Origin: Spirometra erinaceieuropaei
Taxonomy: Eukaryota > Platyhelminthes > Cestoda > Diphyllobothriidea > Diphyllobothriidae
Reading direction: 5' to 3'
DNA: 64,000 bases
Assembly (NCBI GenBank): GCA_902702965.1
Contig: CACRXP010000117.1
Coordinates: 1,283,376 to 1,347,375, forward strand
Made by a program: the position numbers and the translations under genes. Positions 11,804-22,835 of the stretch are shown one piece after another. Below the pieces are notes generated by a model, which searched no databases, was not told where the DNA came from, and saw only the letters and a program-made list of their open reading frames with translations. Each line of letters opens with the position of its first letter. The first letter of the stretch is position 1.

Positions 11804-13384
11804 TTCGAATTTATCTGGCATTGCCTATTGCAGATATGCATTACAGGTGTAAAATGTCCCAAAAAGCACATGCGTCTGCACGATTGACTTCAAAACCCTA
11901 TTTAAATGTGCTTTGGTTATACAGGTAGAAACCCTTCGGAATTCCTTTTGGCAAAAAATTGACGTATGCTCTTGGTTTGTACAATCTCGTGCACACCAGG
12001 TGCAAACCTTCGGTATCGTACGTCTTAGTGGGGGCGTGCTTTCGTGTGTGGCGAATTCTTCCAACTCTCCACTACAACAAACCTGCATGGCACACCTTGG
12101 AATTAGAGTGCGTCAAGGAAGGTAAGATGTGAGGAAGTTTGGTTTCTCAAACCTGAGGCGACTTTAATGACTCAATCTGTGGAAACCTTAAAACACAGTT
12201 TTGACAGTCGTGTTGCAGGATGAGGGCACTCCGTAGCCACATAAATGGGAGTCCCTTGCATAGTTGCCAAAGGTTCTTGTTTAAGTGTGGGAAATAGTGA
12301 ATTCGAAGAAACAAGTCCATTTTGCCTCAGACACATTGAATCGAATGTTCAAAAGAGACAGCGTTGAAAATCAGAGCCTGTGATTGAAGTGTGTTCGTGG
12401 GTATGAGAGATCACACCATGGGGATGTCCAGGTCAAAGTATGGGCCGCGACCTGTTCTAATTACTGTCGGTAAACGACTTGGTCTTGCAACTTACAAATT
12501 CGTAACAAATAGCCTTCTCATGCATACATACATTCATATTTATCCCGTTCATCGTCTCCAAAAGGAGATGAAGGAGAAAAAGGGGCGATTGCATGGACCA
12601 CACTGTATTGGTGCTGACGTTTTGGAAATTTCCTCGTTTCCATCACCAGAGTGGTGGGGTGTGTGTTCCTGCTAGCCCCGTGTTGATCTGTCTCGCCGCC
12701 TGTCTCTTGTTATAGGCATTGTGCATGCCTGACGCACGAACGCTGGGAATTGGATTTGGTTTCTCTGTGGGCGACCGCTGGCAGGCTCGTGTGACCTCTA
12801 TCCCCTGCCCTGCTGTCGTAGTCGCTGCACGGCCTGTGCCCGTGAGCCCTCTCCCGATAACCGGATGGGCTGATCAGCTGCCGTTGCATGTGCGAATCAG
12901 GCTCGGCTGTTTGGTCGCGTCGGTGGGTCGATGTCTCGCGTTGGTCGTGTGACCTCCGGCTGTCCCTTTCCCCCCTGCTGTGAAAGTGACAACTGTTGGA
13001 GGAGCCGCGACTTGCTCGCCAGTGCTGTCGGCCTTGCCTGAACTGACTGGAACCTTGTAACTAACGCCTCGTAGGCCGAATGAAAATCAACTGAGGACAA
13101 ACTTTCGAATACCAGTCTGGTATGGGGTTTTTACATGTGGTAGTGTTGTGCGCAGGGAGGACGTCGGCTTGTGGGCAATAAATATAACAAACCCGCTTAG
13201 TTGTCGGGCGATCGCTTCAGAAATGCCCTGCATGTGGGTAGGGAGTAGAATTTCCGCAGTCCGGGTCCTCCTTTGGAACCAAATCTTCGCGGTAGTCTCT
13301 GATGTCTGACACAGTTTTTCACGAAGCTTATCGGGTATCCGTTGAGTCGGAATTACCGATAGCAGAAAGTGAGTTCTCTCTTAA
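11804..13384. other. No recognisable gene; GC-richer patch
   Basis: No gene or bounded repeat is supported. About 12700-13100 is GC-richer than its surroundings and stays open for short distances in both directions, without similarity to anything I know. It may be a worn retroelement fragment. Confidence 0.35.
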
Positions 13385-13700
13385 CTAGATCATTCCTGCA
13401 GCGGTAACGAAAGATCCGGTAGAAAATGGTTCAAACACAGTTTGTTTTATGAGTCCCAGGACGGTTGCTTTTATAATTAAGAATGACGTCAGCATTAGAG
13501 TCTTTTCGGTAGACTCTCGTTGCAAGGCCGTCATCCCTGCCTGACGTGTCTGCAGGTGGTATCCGGCCCTCGGAGTGCATGAGCAAGCGGCGGAGGTTGG
13601 CCTCCGTCTGGTATCCAACTCCCACGCTTACCTGTCTTAGCATGCGCTCAGTGGCTTCGGAGACATTTATACCGGAGGACCGCAGGTCACTCTCCATCAC
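13385..13700 (-). pseudogene. Penelope-like polymerase fragment, second family
   Basis: Read on the minus strand, this gives SSGINVSEATERMLRQ, GVGYQTEANLRRLLM, GRIPPADTSG and then VYRKDSNADVILNYKSNRPG. The first pieces resemble the linker before a GIY-YIG domain in Penelope-like elements. The last normally lies upstream, after the reverse transcriptase motifs. The order is therefore scrambled. It is placed head to head with the + strand fragment at 13700-14184, and both carry versions of the same G(R)(I/L)PPA..SG stretch. Confidence 0.6.
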
Positions 13701-14184
13701 TTGCTCATGTAGTGCAAGGGCCGGCTACCACCTGCAAACCCGTCAGGCGTCATTTATCGCGTCAAATTTTTAGACTGTCTGGCCAACTACTGTGGCATAA
13801 CCGACAAACGAATGCGCACGCGCATGCATGAGCACGCTTTAGCTGTAACACGAAAGGATGTACGATCGCATGTCGCCATGTACTGTCTGGAAACTAACCA
13901 CGTGTTCGAGTTGAACGGTGCCAAGTACCCGGTGGAGCCGAAAACGAACTGGCGAGGGAAATAATGACAGCCTGGCAATCAGACGCAAGCTCTATCAACT
14001 GCAGTGTTGCCCTACCAGAGCCATACGAGGTCGTCAGGCAGCACTTGCGCGCGATAGGCGAGTCAATAAGAAGGGAGCGGTATCGCCCTACCAGGTGCGA
14101 GCACGAATTGTCTATCTAAGCCATGTATTTCTCATTTTGTCTATCCCCGATGATGTCATCGAGTACGATGATGTGCCAGGTTAA
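13700..14184 (+). pseudogene. Penelope-like GIY-YIG endonuclease fragment, second family
   Basis: The + strand reads GRLPPANPSGVIYRVKF (from about 13720), then LDCLANYCGITDKRMRTRMH and ALAVTRKDVRSHVAMYCLET, then a shifted-frame continuation and a C-terminal FLILSIPDDVIEYDDVPG ending at a stop near 14184. VIY and YCG(I)T stand where the GIY and YIG motifs belong, and the R..TR.HEH pattern is typical of this domain in Penelope-like elements, where it nicks target DNA. At least one frameshift after about 13960 and the missing reverse transcriptase make it non-functional. It differs clearly from the Penelope family at 29-30 kb. Confidence 0.75.
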
Positions 14185-14479
14185 GAGTGCAAGACGTCAG
14201 GGCATTAAATCTTCCTCCGCAGAAATCGCCTCACCTTCTTCTTCCATATACGCATGTATATATGTCGCGGCGGCCATTGGCAAACCTTAGGCGCTACGAC
14301 TTTTAGGCCTGGTCTCGAATAGAAGGAGGAGTAGTCAAATGAGGCCGAAAAAACCTTGCATCTTGCACAGAATAAGTAGAGAAGAGGTTTAAACAGTTTG
14401 GCAATCTGACAAGAGACAGGCATGTGGCGTTGGCGGACCGGACGTCCGAGTGCTGTCGGGGCAGGCATCAGAGCGATTA

Positions 14480-15205
14480 AGTCAAGGGCTGAAGTCGAAC
14501 CTAAAGTTAATTGGTCAGTTTGGATAGACTGCAGCTATTACAAGCAATCATGTAGCGTGGTCGGAGGAAAATGGTCTCCTAATTAACAACCAAAAATGTG
14601 TTCAGTGTATTTTTCGACTGCGGACCTCTCCTAATCCTGATTGCTCGGACATTCTTCCGGACGTAGTATCCTCTTTCAGGTACCTCGGCGGTACTTTGCC
14701 CTCAAAACTTTCTTTTTCCCTCCATATTGAGTTCCTATTTATTAAAGTTCGTAAACTTCTTTACTACACGCGTCGTTTACATTCCTACCATACACCTCAA
14801 CCCTTAGTCTGGCGATTCATTGATGCCTGCATTCTTCCTCTTATCCTATACTGTTCTTCTGTAAGTTTTCCTGCTTTGCTAAAAAAGGATCTTTTAATTT
14901 TGAAACGAATCCTCCGCATGCTCTCATCTGCTGCCGGTGTTTCTTATCCTTTTTTAGTTGACACCATCTTACAACGACACTTCAATGCGGTCAAGCAATT
15001 TGCTGGTCGAATTCTAGATGACGTTGCCCATCCCCTACATTCCGATCTTATGTCTGCCAAGTCTTCCCGCCCGATGCGCCGCAACTTCCGTCTTGTACCC
15101 TGTCGCACATCGGCTTATCAAGCCTCTGTATTGCCATTCCTAGCGCGCTATCTTACGTGCGAAGAGACAGAAATACAGAAGCTCAGACTTGAACTATCCC
15201 CATAA
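14480..15205 (+). pseudogene. Non-LTR retrotransposon reverse transcriptase, C-terminal part
   Basis: An uninterrupted frame runs from about 14555 to the stop at 15203-15205 (about 216 codons). It begins AWSEENGLLINNQKCVQCIF, passes SSFRYLGGTL (the FxYLG motif of the LINE reverse transcriptase, about 14660-14692), and continues through LLYYTRRLHSY, WRFIDACILPLILYCS and LARYLTCEETEIQKLRLELS to its natural end. Upstream (about 14480-14555) the frame is broken by a stop and a shift, and the catalytic FADD region is missing. It is therefore a 5'-truncated LINE copy. The intact end suggests fairly recent insertion. CR1/jockey-like is possible, but the clade is not certain. Its 3' tail probably runs to about 15420. 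Confidence 0.85.
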
Positions 15206-18200
15206 TAATCGTTTCTTTGACTCTTGAATAATCTCTTAACTTATTTACTGCCCACAGTGAATGGAGCCAATTTTTTGCTGAATCTTTTGAACTTACGATT
15301 TCAAAATAAAGCGAATTCCTCTTTTTCTCTCTCTCCATGTACGCAAAGGGGGCGCAGTATGGTAGCAGGTGTCCGAGTTTTGGTCACTAAATATCCTCGC
15401 AATTTATTCAGAACAAAATGAGATCGAGGAGCGCGTAGGGTCCAGTCTATTGGGAATGCCTAATATCAGACCGTAGTTTTTATACCTACCAAAAGAAGCA
15501 ATAGTAGTGTATGATGTATCATATAAGATCGTAGGCGAAAGGGTTCATTAAAAATATTATCTGATACTAACTCTTGAGAGGGAAGTACGGGCTCCAAAGG
15601 AACGCCTAAGTGACACACGAGGTTCGCATTTTTCGCCCAAGATACGCAACAAAATTAAGCCGTGATGTTGTTTCCTGATTGCAAAGTGAAGCAGGAACGA
15701 TTAAGTAGTTCCGTCAGGTTCCCCTGTTAAGACTGTACAATCAGTAAGGCAGGGACAAGAAATTGGTAGATGAGGCGCGTCGACAGCAAACTGAAAGCAG
15801 TTGCAATGTCGATGCAAACACAAAGGCGTATCCAGGAGCTGTTGAGGGAAGGAGATGCAATCACTGAAGCAAGCATTTTATTCGTCTGTAGTTTCAGGTA
15901 TTCACTCGAGTTTCTCGTCAGAAACAGCTATAGATGACAGTGTTGAATGCTCAAGGAGTACAGTACGTATAGAATGGAGTTAACATCCAGTCACATAACT
16001 TTAAAGACCGGAATGTGGACGTGGAAGGTGACATATCACCATCGACAACGAATACGATAGTTGCTGCTTACAAAATATTTGCGGCTGTATGTCAACTAGA
16101 CCCCACAGATGCTGCGCCTACTGTCCGTCCCTCGTCTTTATCAGAAGCGGCCTCCGGTGATGGGTGTAGATGAAAATTCTATAAGCCTAGCTATTAAGAT
16201 TCTCCTCCAACGTTTGAATCGGCTTTTGCCCGAAAACGACGTCTGCCGCTTCTGGATACACTGTCCTCGTCAGTCAGCTATAGGTAAAACCCGCTTCCAA
16301 ATTATCCAGGACGTCTAACAAAGTAAGCATTCACTCTGTACCAGGTGCAGGCTTGTACAGAGGCCTCTAAATCGATTCACAATCAATTTATCTGTTTTGG
16401 AGGTAGATGAGCGAAGTCTGAAATGTCAGTAGTACTTGGGTTGAACGCCAATGTTATGATTACTGTAGTTTTTAGAAAGTTTTCTGAGACCTATACAAAC
16501 ATTAGCGCCCAACCTGCAATTGCTTTTCACAGTATTAAAGGTGCCCCGAAACATTCTTAAATTATTCTACTGTCGCCAGCGATTCTGTGATTGTATTGTT
16601 TCTTCTTGATCTGCTTGACTTCTGCAAGTTTAGGAAAAATTTCCACAAGCGGTCTGATAGACGATTCCTGGCTGTTCGCTTGCCGCGATCCCAGTACACG
16701 CTAATACTTCTGCCTCTGAAACGGCATGTCAGTAAACCATGCCTGTGCCTTGGTCATCTGCGGTGTGTCCTGCAGTTCCTGCGAGCCCTTACTTGGGTCA
16801 GGGAATACCTTAGCATGGCAGATAGCCACGTGTTCAGTAATCGGGTTTAATCCGCAGATTCCACTTTTATGATTCGTCTACGATAAACGGTCTTCGTAAG
16901 CTTAACTTCGTCATGACAGTTCGCTGGATAATTGGCTTTCAGCCTACTGCGGTGCGTGCATTTAAATTACGGTTGTTTGATTTGCCAACTGTTTTGCTTC
17001 TATGCAGTTGAGTCAGAGAGGTATGCATAGTGTACTTAAGCCGCGCATTGGCTTCTGCACTACAGAATTTCAAGAGAATCCGATGTCTTTTTTATCTGCA
17101 TGGAATATCAAAACATGTACAAGTAGACCTTTTTATTTCTGAAAAGAAGCCAAAAGTCCGCACTGCAGCTTAGTCGATGGCATCATTGCTTCCACACGCA
17201 ACAGGCAGACCAGTCTGAGGAAGGCGATGTGCGCAATTAAACGTCCCGAGTGTTTACTCGCCAGCGGCATGCACACGGTGAAACGCGCTAACTCATTCTG
17301 CCCTCGCACGTAATTGGTCCGTCGCAGGCCAATCCTGTTTGAGACAAATGAATAGTGTTAAAGTTTGCGATGTGAAAAACGTGGAGGAATTTTTTGAATC
17401 ATATTTGTGAAGACATCAGACAGGAGCAAGTAGTAAGTGTGCATCACTGCAGTGAACATTAGCAAACACATGTTAAGTAAATATATGAATGATTTAAAAC
17501 ACTCAAATTAATACAGTTCATATCGGATATTCAAGATACTTAAGGGGGACAAATGAATAATTGCGTAGAATTCAACCCGACAAACACTACTAACTGTTCC
17601 TTTCTGTAAATCTGAGGCTTACGATCTCCAAGTAGCCTCGAGCCAAGATAGACATGGTTATGTTTTTAAATGGTTGTCCGTATCTGCGCAGGCAAATATG
17701 CGCTTCATTTGTGCGGTTGACTAGCAAATACCCAATTCTTTTCCAAATGTTTGATAATGTGTAGTCCCGTGGTCTACAGCAACACAATGCTTACTGTCCT
17801 GAATCTTAATATCTAATCTTCCAACCATCAGTACTCTTCTATTTTTGATGAAAGAATAGTAACCACTTTTGTACTGTCGACTTCATTCTCATACCTGGAT
17901 CCTCAGACTGGCATTTATAAAGCTTCCACAGAATATTGGAAACGCTTTTAACTTGTTTCTATGGGGTACGTTTGCCTTTAACTCCATGATTTAACCTTGG
18001 CTATCTGATAGTCAGACATATCTTTTCAGAAAATGGAAATGACTTAATTCGCCTTACTCCGTCCTCGGGAATAACCGCGTGGTTGGCAAGCTTCACTTCT
18101 TCCCAAACTTTTCTATCATTAGAGGGCTACAGAATTCACTATTTTGACAGACTTATTGTATATAAATCTCAATGTCCACCGCCGTTGCATTTCTTGATAA

Positions 18201-18472
18201 CGTCACCCTCGGATATAGTTAAATGCAGGTCTACTATTGACCAAATGTTTGGTAAACGCCTGCGTCTATAAAAGTACACGAAATCTCTGTAAGTCGTGTC
18301 TACGAGTTCTCCTGTATTGGCTAATTTCGGTCTATATTGGACTACTACCACAAAAACCCTGTATTCTCAAGCACATTCTAACGCAGTATTTATAAAATCC
18401 GATGCACACGAGCTCCGCAAATAGGTCGACAAACGTGAACGGTTTTGTAGGTCAATCGGGGAATTGGGCTTA
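15206..18472. other. LINE 3' tail, then no recognisable gene
   Basis: The first 200 bases or so are probably the untranslated tail of the LINE fragment and include an aataaa at about 15305. From there to 18472 I see no supported gene, RNA or bounded repeat. A decayed hammerhead-like string lies near 17210-17250 (ctgaggaaggcga, then taaacgtc) but is too weak to call. Confidence 0.4.
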
Positions 18473-18928
18473 TCTATATCTATAAAAATGGAAGGGTTTT
18501 TTTTCTGTGTTATATCTAATCTCCGAAAGTACTGCACCGATTGCGCTGAAATTTGGACACAACCCGACCCGCGCATACGGCCGGATTTTTGTCTGCTCAG
18601 TTGTGTAATTATGCCGATGGTATGCCTGTGATGGGTAAAAAACCGGATATTTTCCGGCCTAACAACGCCACTTGCTGCGGCCACTTGACCTACATCCGGG
18701 CGGACACATGTGCGCCCAGACTGTGGCCACTTGACCGACATTCGCTCAAACGCACATGCTCCGCCCGACAGCCGCGCTTAACCCACCACCCACCCTGCAG
18801 ACACTTGAGCAGGCCCTCCACCCTCTCTGGGCCGATGCAATATGGGCCGCCAGAGCAAACCACTCACCCTGCAGCAAAAAAGCACGCAACACTTGGACGC
18901 CACTTAAAATTGTCCCACAGCCCACATA

Positions 18929-19050
18929 NNNNNNNNNNNNNNNNNNNNNNNNNNNNNNNNNNNNNNNNNNNNNNNNNNNNNNNNNNNNNNNNNNNNNNNN
19001 NNNNNNNNNNNNNNNNNNNNNNNNNNNNNNNNNNNNNNNNNNNNNNNNNN
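18929..19050. other. Assembly gap of 122 N
   Basis: Undetermined bases inside the Helitron, between its leader and the first RepHel coding remnant. Gap sizes may be estimates, so the length of the element is uncertain. Confidence 1.
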
Positions 19051-19059
19051 GGTATGATA

Positions 19060-20106
19060 GACGGAAAACGTTCTAAGAGATATCCCCGGGCATTCGTATG
19101 CACCACAGTTACCGGTAACGACGGGAGTCACTTATACCGAAGACGATCAGCGGAAGACGTCGACAACTTTGCAACCGTACGAATGCGAACCCGTGACGTA
19201 CAAGTCGGTAACCGTTGGGTTGTTTCGTATTCGCCTTTGCTTTTAAAAGCACACGAAGTTTTCATAAACGTGGAAAACTGCAATTCCGGGAATTGAATTT
19301 GGTACATTTGTAAGTACGTGAGCAACGGCAGCGACATGACTGATTTGACCTGCAACAGGAAAGGAGGGAAAGGGATGTGGACATACAACTCGATGAAATC
19401 GTACAGTATTGGGCTAAAAGATGCGTCAACCGCCACAAAACCGTGTGGCAGATTCTTTCTTTTCCCATCCATGAGCGAAGTACAGGTATTGTTCACTTGC
19501 AGTACACTTAGTCAATGAGCAATGTGTTTACTTTACTGATGCAAATGTGCAACAGGCCACTGGCAACGTACATTAACTGCGTTCTTCCCGTTAAGCCAAA
19601 CTGACGCGTTTGCGAAAACACTGCCTACGTATTACACGGATTGCGTGCTGAAAATCTTTTGTTCGACGCAAACGAGGAAACCGAGTGGATGGACACCTCG
19701 GCATATTCAGAAGAACTGCAATAGGCAGACTGCACGCGTGCATCCCAATCAGGACGAATGGTTCTTACTCCGCACGGTGTTGGTGAATGTGTCCGGTTCA
19801 ACGTCTTTCCAGCAATTGAAATCTGTCAACGGCGTTACGCACGCCACATTTCTCAGTGCTTGCCAGGCCCTCAATTTATTGGAAAATGACCGACACTGGG
19901 ATGTTTCCATTAGTGTTGTGTGCAGCACGTCCCATCCAAATCGAATTCATACATTGTTTGCAATCATACTGACCGCCTGCACTACTTCATCTCCAACAGA
20001 TCTATGGGAGAAATATAAATCGCACATGGCTGAGGATATCTTCTGTCAACTACGCAAAAAATTCCAAATGCGGATTTCACAGCAGGAATCTACAGCGAGA
20101 CGTTAA
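19060..20106 (+). pseudogene. Helitron RepHel N-terminal and linker remnant
   Basis: YPRAFVCTTVTGNDG, LYRRRSAEDVDNFATVRMRT and VGNRWVVSYSPLLLKAHEVF (about 19080-19265) match the Helitron-like N-terminal domain. VWQILSFPIHERS and YFTDANVQQ then appear in another frame (about 19440-19555). From about 19730, HPNQDEWFLLRTVLVNVSGS, TSFQQLKSVNGVTHATFLSA, CQALNLLENDRHWDVS and PTDLWEKYKSHMAEDI follow in a long open stretch. Several frameshifts and stops separate the blocks. I did not find the HUH and YxxxY tyrosine motifs of the nicking domain, which would normally lie between the first two groups. It is non-functional. Confidence 0.85.
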
Positions 20107-20159
20107 TATTGATTGGGGATATGTACGTAAGAAATCGCGAAAAAAAGTTCCTTATCAAC

Positions 20160-20509
20160 CAGGAATGTCCTCATCAAACCGGTTTTCTGTTGTTTCGTTA
20201 GATGTGGATTTGCGCCGTGAGCAAAAAAGCGCTGGAGGCCCTCGATCGAACACTGCAAGATTTGTGCGGATAAAAGCAGGCAATTTGGAGAGATTGCTGC
20301 TACTGCTTGCAGGAGACTTCAGGTTAATACTTCCTGTAATTCCTCCATCGAAAACAGCAGACGAAATAAATGCCTGCCTGAAATACTTTTTGGTGGCAAA
20401 GTTAACTACAAATATGCGTGTCCAGCTGCAAAACCACGGATCAGCTGCGGTATTCTCACAGTTATTGCTGGCAATTGGGAATGCAACGGTGCCCGCTGAT
20501 CCACCATAG
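20160..20509 (+). pseudogene. Helitron helicase remnant with Walker A deleted
   Basis: The linker end SSNRFSVVSLDVDLRREQ runs directly into EALDRTLQDLCG (another frame), then LLLLAGDFRLILPVIPPSKT, ADEINACLKYF and TTNMRVQLQNHGSAAVFS. In the family, the P-loop (GGTGKT) and following residues lie between REQ and KKSLEALDRT, so a block of roughly 200 codons is missing at about 20223. The relic at 9.8 kb begins close to the point where this one breaks off. The remaining 3' part is cut short before the element's terminal hairpin. Confidence 0.85.
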
Positions 20510-20639
20510 ATTTTGAATCCACCTGAGCCACAGCAACGCGTGGCGGGGTCCAGCTAGTATGTTTATAAATCTGCTTGCAAATACTCACTTCTAAATTGTT
20601 CTACTCCAACCAAAATTAGTTTATTTTCGGCAAGCACCG

Positions 20640-21345
20640 CCTCCCAAACCGTCACCATACGACTTTAGCTAAAAATAATACGAAGTGCTGTAATTTTCAT
20701 ACCTTTTGGTTTTAAAAAATTTCCAATTATTGGGTTTGCTAAGACCGTGCAATGTCCATTCATACAGCTTCGTACCTGTCTGTTTATCAATGCTCCCAAT
20801 TAAATGTACAACACAGTTCGCATCTATTGTGAAATTTTATGGACTCCATATAAGATTTTCATAAAGGCATGGGAAATACTGTTCTCCTTACGCAAAAAAC
20901 ATACACCTTGTAGACTGAAATCGTAAAACGCTACGACAACGTCTGACCCGGGTCAAAATGAATCGGGAATTGGGATACTTTCCACAACCCAACTATACCC
21001 TTTCTTTAAGTACTATATATAAAGACGACGTAATTCTCTACCAAAAGAGCAAACTAAAGCGTATTTTGTGCGTGATTTATATAAGATATATTTGAATTTA
21101 TAAGACTATCGAAAACCAATGGAAAAAATGTGTGCTACTTAAGTAGTCATGTTTTACTGAGTGTGGTTTATGCAGGAGGTTGAAAAGAAGGCATTCAAAA
21201 GCGGGTATTCGGACAATTCTGAAACACTTTAGGATTTGGCTACTTGATAATCAGTAGTACAGCCCCACCTACGTAATCCGTCCTAATCGATAACTCATAC
21301 TAGAATTTCGTCCGACATTTCATTTGATTGGTCAGTTATTGTATG
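20640..21345. mobile_element. Family F foldback fragment
   Basis: The right part (about 21090-21345: tcgaaaaccaatggaaaaa, gtgctacttaagtagtca, actgagtgtggttta, ending near gacatttcat) follows the right arm of the element at 7869-8845. The left part (about 20690-20830: ggttttaaaaaatttccaat, accgtgcaatgtccattcat) matches the inner part of the fragments at 60.5 and 61.7 kb. The outer left arm is missing or unrecognisable. Confidence 0.6.
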
Positions 21346-21544
21346 CCAAGCTGTTTGCAAATAGATATTATGATTTTATATAATTATATTTTACGATTGA
21401 CACTTGGGTTAAAAGCTAGTTCGGATTTGACGCACAAATGGGCGAAATATCCGATAACTGAGGGGGGTTGAAGCTTTTCCCACGGGAAAATTATGGATGC
21501 ATATGAACGTGAAAGTCACTCAACCACCTGCCTCGGAGTTTGTT

Positions 21545-21868
21545 GAATGGTTCAAATATCCCTCCCGAATTGCTTTTCTCCGATCTAAAAAAAAGATATT
21601 TAACGGTCAGAATAGTGCTGAGGACAACTGTTGAATCCAATGCATTCCACATTTAAAAATTGGTCAGTTTGTTGTTGGGGTGAAAATGAAAGCTTCGGGT
21701 TTTGTTCAAGCCTAAACTACTGCCTAACAGTATTTTCTTAATTATCTGCATTTCATGAATGCTGATCATCATAGAAAGATAATACTGGTTCTGCTCAACT
21801 TTCTCTGGTCCCCTTTGTCGGAATATAGGGAAGCAGTTCAATATTCGTTATTTGTATTGTGTACTTGA
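21545..21868 (+). repeat. Direct repeat H, copy 1
   Basis: This matches 22505-22825 in the same orientation, with substitutions and small indels. Shared blocks include atttaacggtcagaa, ccagtttgttg-type sequence, ttttgttcaa, ttttctta, catgaatgc and agataatac. It is non-coding. The 0.96-kb offset suggests a local duplication or two copies of one transposon. Confidence 0.65.
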
Positions 21869-22504
21869 GAAGGTGAAATTTACGCAATAAAAGTTAAAGT
21901 TTTCCAAATAATTTCATCGTCTACTTCTACAGTGGAGCTGCACCGAATAACTCCTTCAGTCATGTGATTCTGAGGTGCCTGCAGGCGCTCTTTCTGGAAA
22001 CAAGCTTCCCCCGCAGAAATTAGAAACCCCAGCCCTTCCCATAGTTAATCCAAAACGCTGTCTGCGCTATGTATGTGCCCCTTTTGTCACCATAAAGAAA
22101 AATCAATGAAACCTGCTCCATACTACTGTTAAGTCGATATTTCCAGGAATCAGGTTCACTTTCAAGGCGGGCGTTGATGGACAACACCCATTTATGAACT
22201 TTTTTGTACGTATAAAAACCGGTGGAACACTCCACATATCGGTTTATCGCGGTGAGGCATGTTCGGAGGTCGTCTAACATTTTGAGTGCTATCGCCCTGT
22301 CTCTCACAAACGGAGTACAGCCCATGGCCCCATGAATAGAGCCAAAAGTCAAAGTTCTGATGAAGCAGGTTATCAAACAGAAGTGGAATACCTCTAATAA
22401 CTATTTTCCAAAAATGGGTACTCGCATAACTTTTTATGCGTCAATGCACGAGGCACCAGCAATTCAAAGAAGAATGTATTTCCAGTGCTACGGCCGCACG
22501 GGCA

Positions 22505-22825
22505 CCTTTCAAATATTTCTCCAGAATAGTCTTTTCACCATCTAAAAAGGCATTTAACGGTCAGAAAAGGGTGGAAGACAATTTGTGAATCAACGAACGC
22601 TTCACATTTCAAGATAGGCCAGTTTGTTGCGAGAGTAGAAGTGGGAATTTTGGGCTTTTGTTCAACCCGAGCAACTGCTCGATAATGTTTTCTTAGTTAC
22701 CTGAACTTCATGAATGCGGATAACCAAAAGAAGATAATACCGGTCCTGTCGTTCTAATCTAATCCCCTTTGTCTGAATACCAGTAAGCAATTCTATGCTG
22801 ATCACTTATATTGTCTGCTTCTACA
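22505..22825 (+). repeat. Direct repeat H, copy 2
   Basis: The partner of 21545-21868. It is followed immediately by a family F fragment, whereas copy 1 is not, so the shared part ends at about 22825. Confidence 0.65.
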
Positions 22826-22835
22826 ATGGATATAC

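Larger units (their letters stand above)
18473..20557 (+). mobile_element. Helitron with both termini, internally deleted
   Basis: The 5' end begins TCTATATCTATAAAAATGG, followed by the Helitron-typical leader (ctccgaaagtactgcaccga, gctgaaatttggacaca). The 3' end is a hairpin with stem GCCAC/GTGGC around AGCAACGC, followed by CAGCTAG. The host base before TC is A and the base after CTAG is T, matching the A|T insertion rule. Inside are RepHel fragments. At about 2.1 kb, including a 122-base gap, it is far shorter than an autonomous element (usually over 5 kb) and must depend on proteins from elsewhere, if it can move at all. Confidence 0.85.

Noticed and set aside
17208..17250. Hammerhead-like string (ctgaggaaggcga ... 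taaacgtc)
   Set aside because: GAAAC is lost and stem II has too few pairs. It may be a very old tail, but this cannot be shown.
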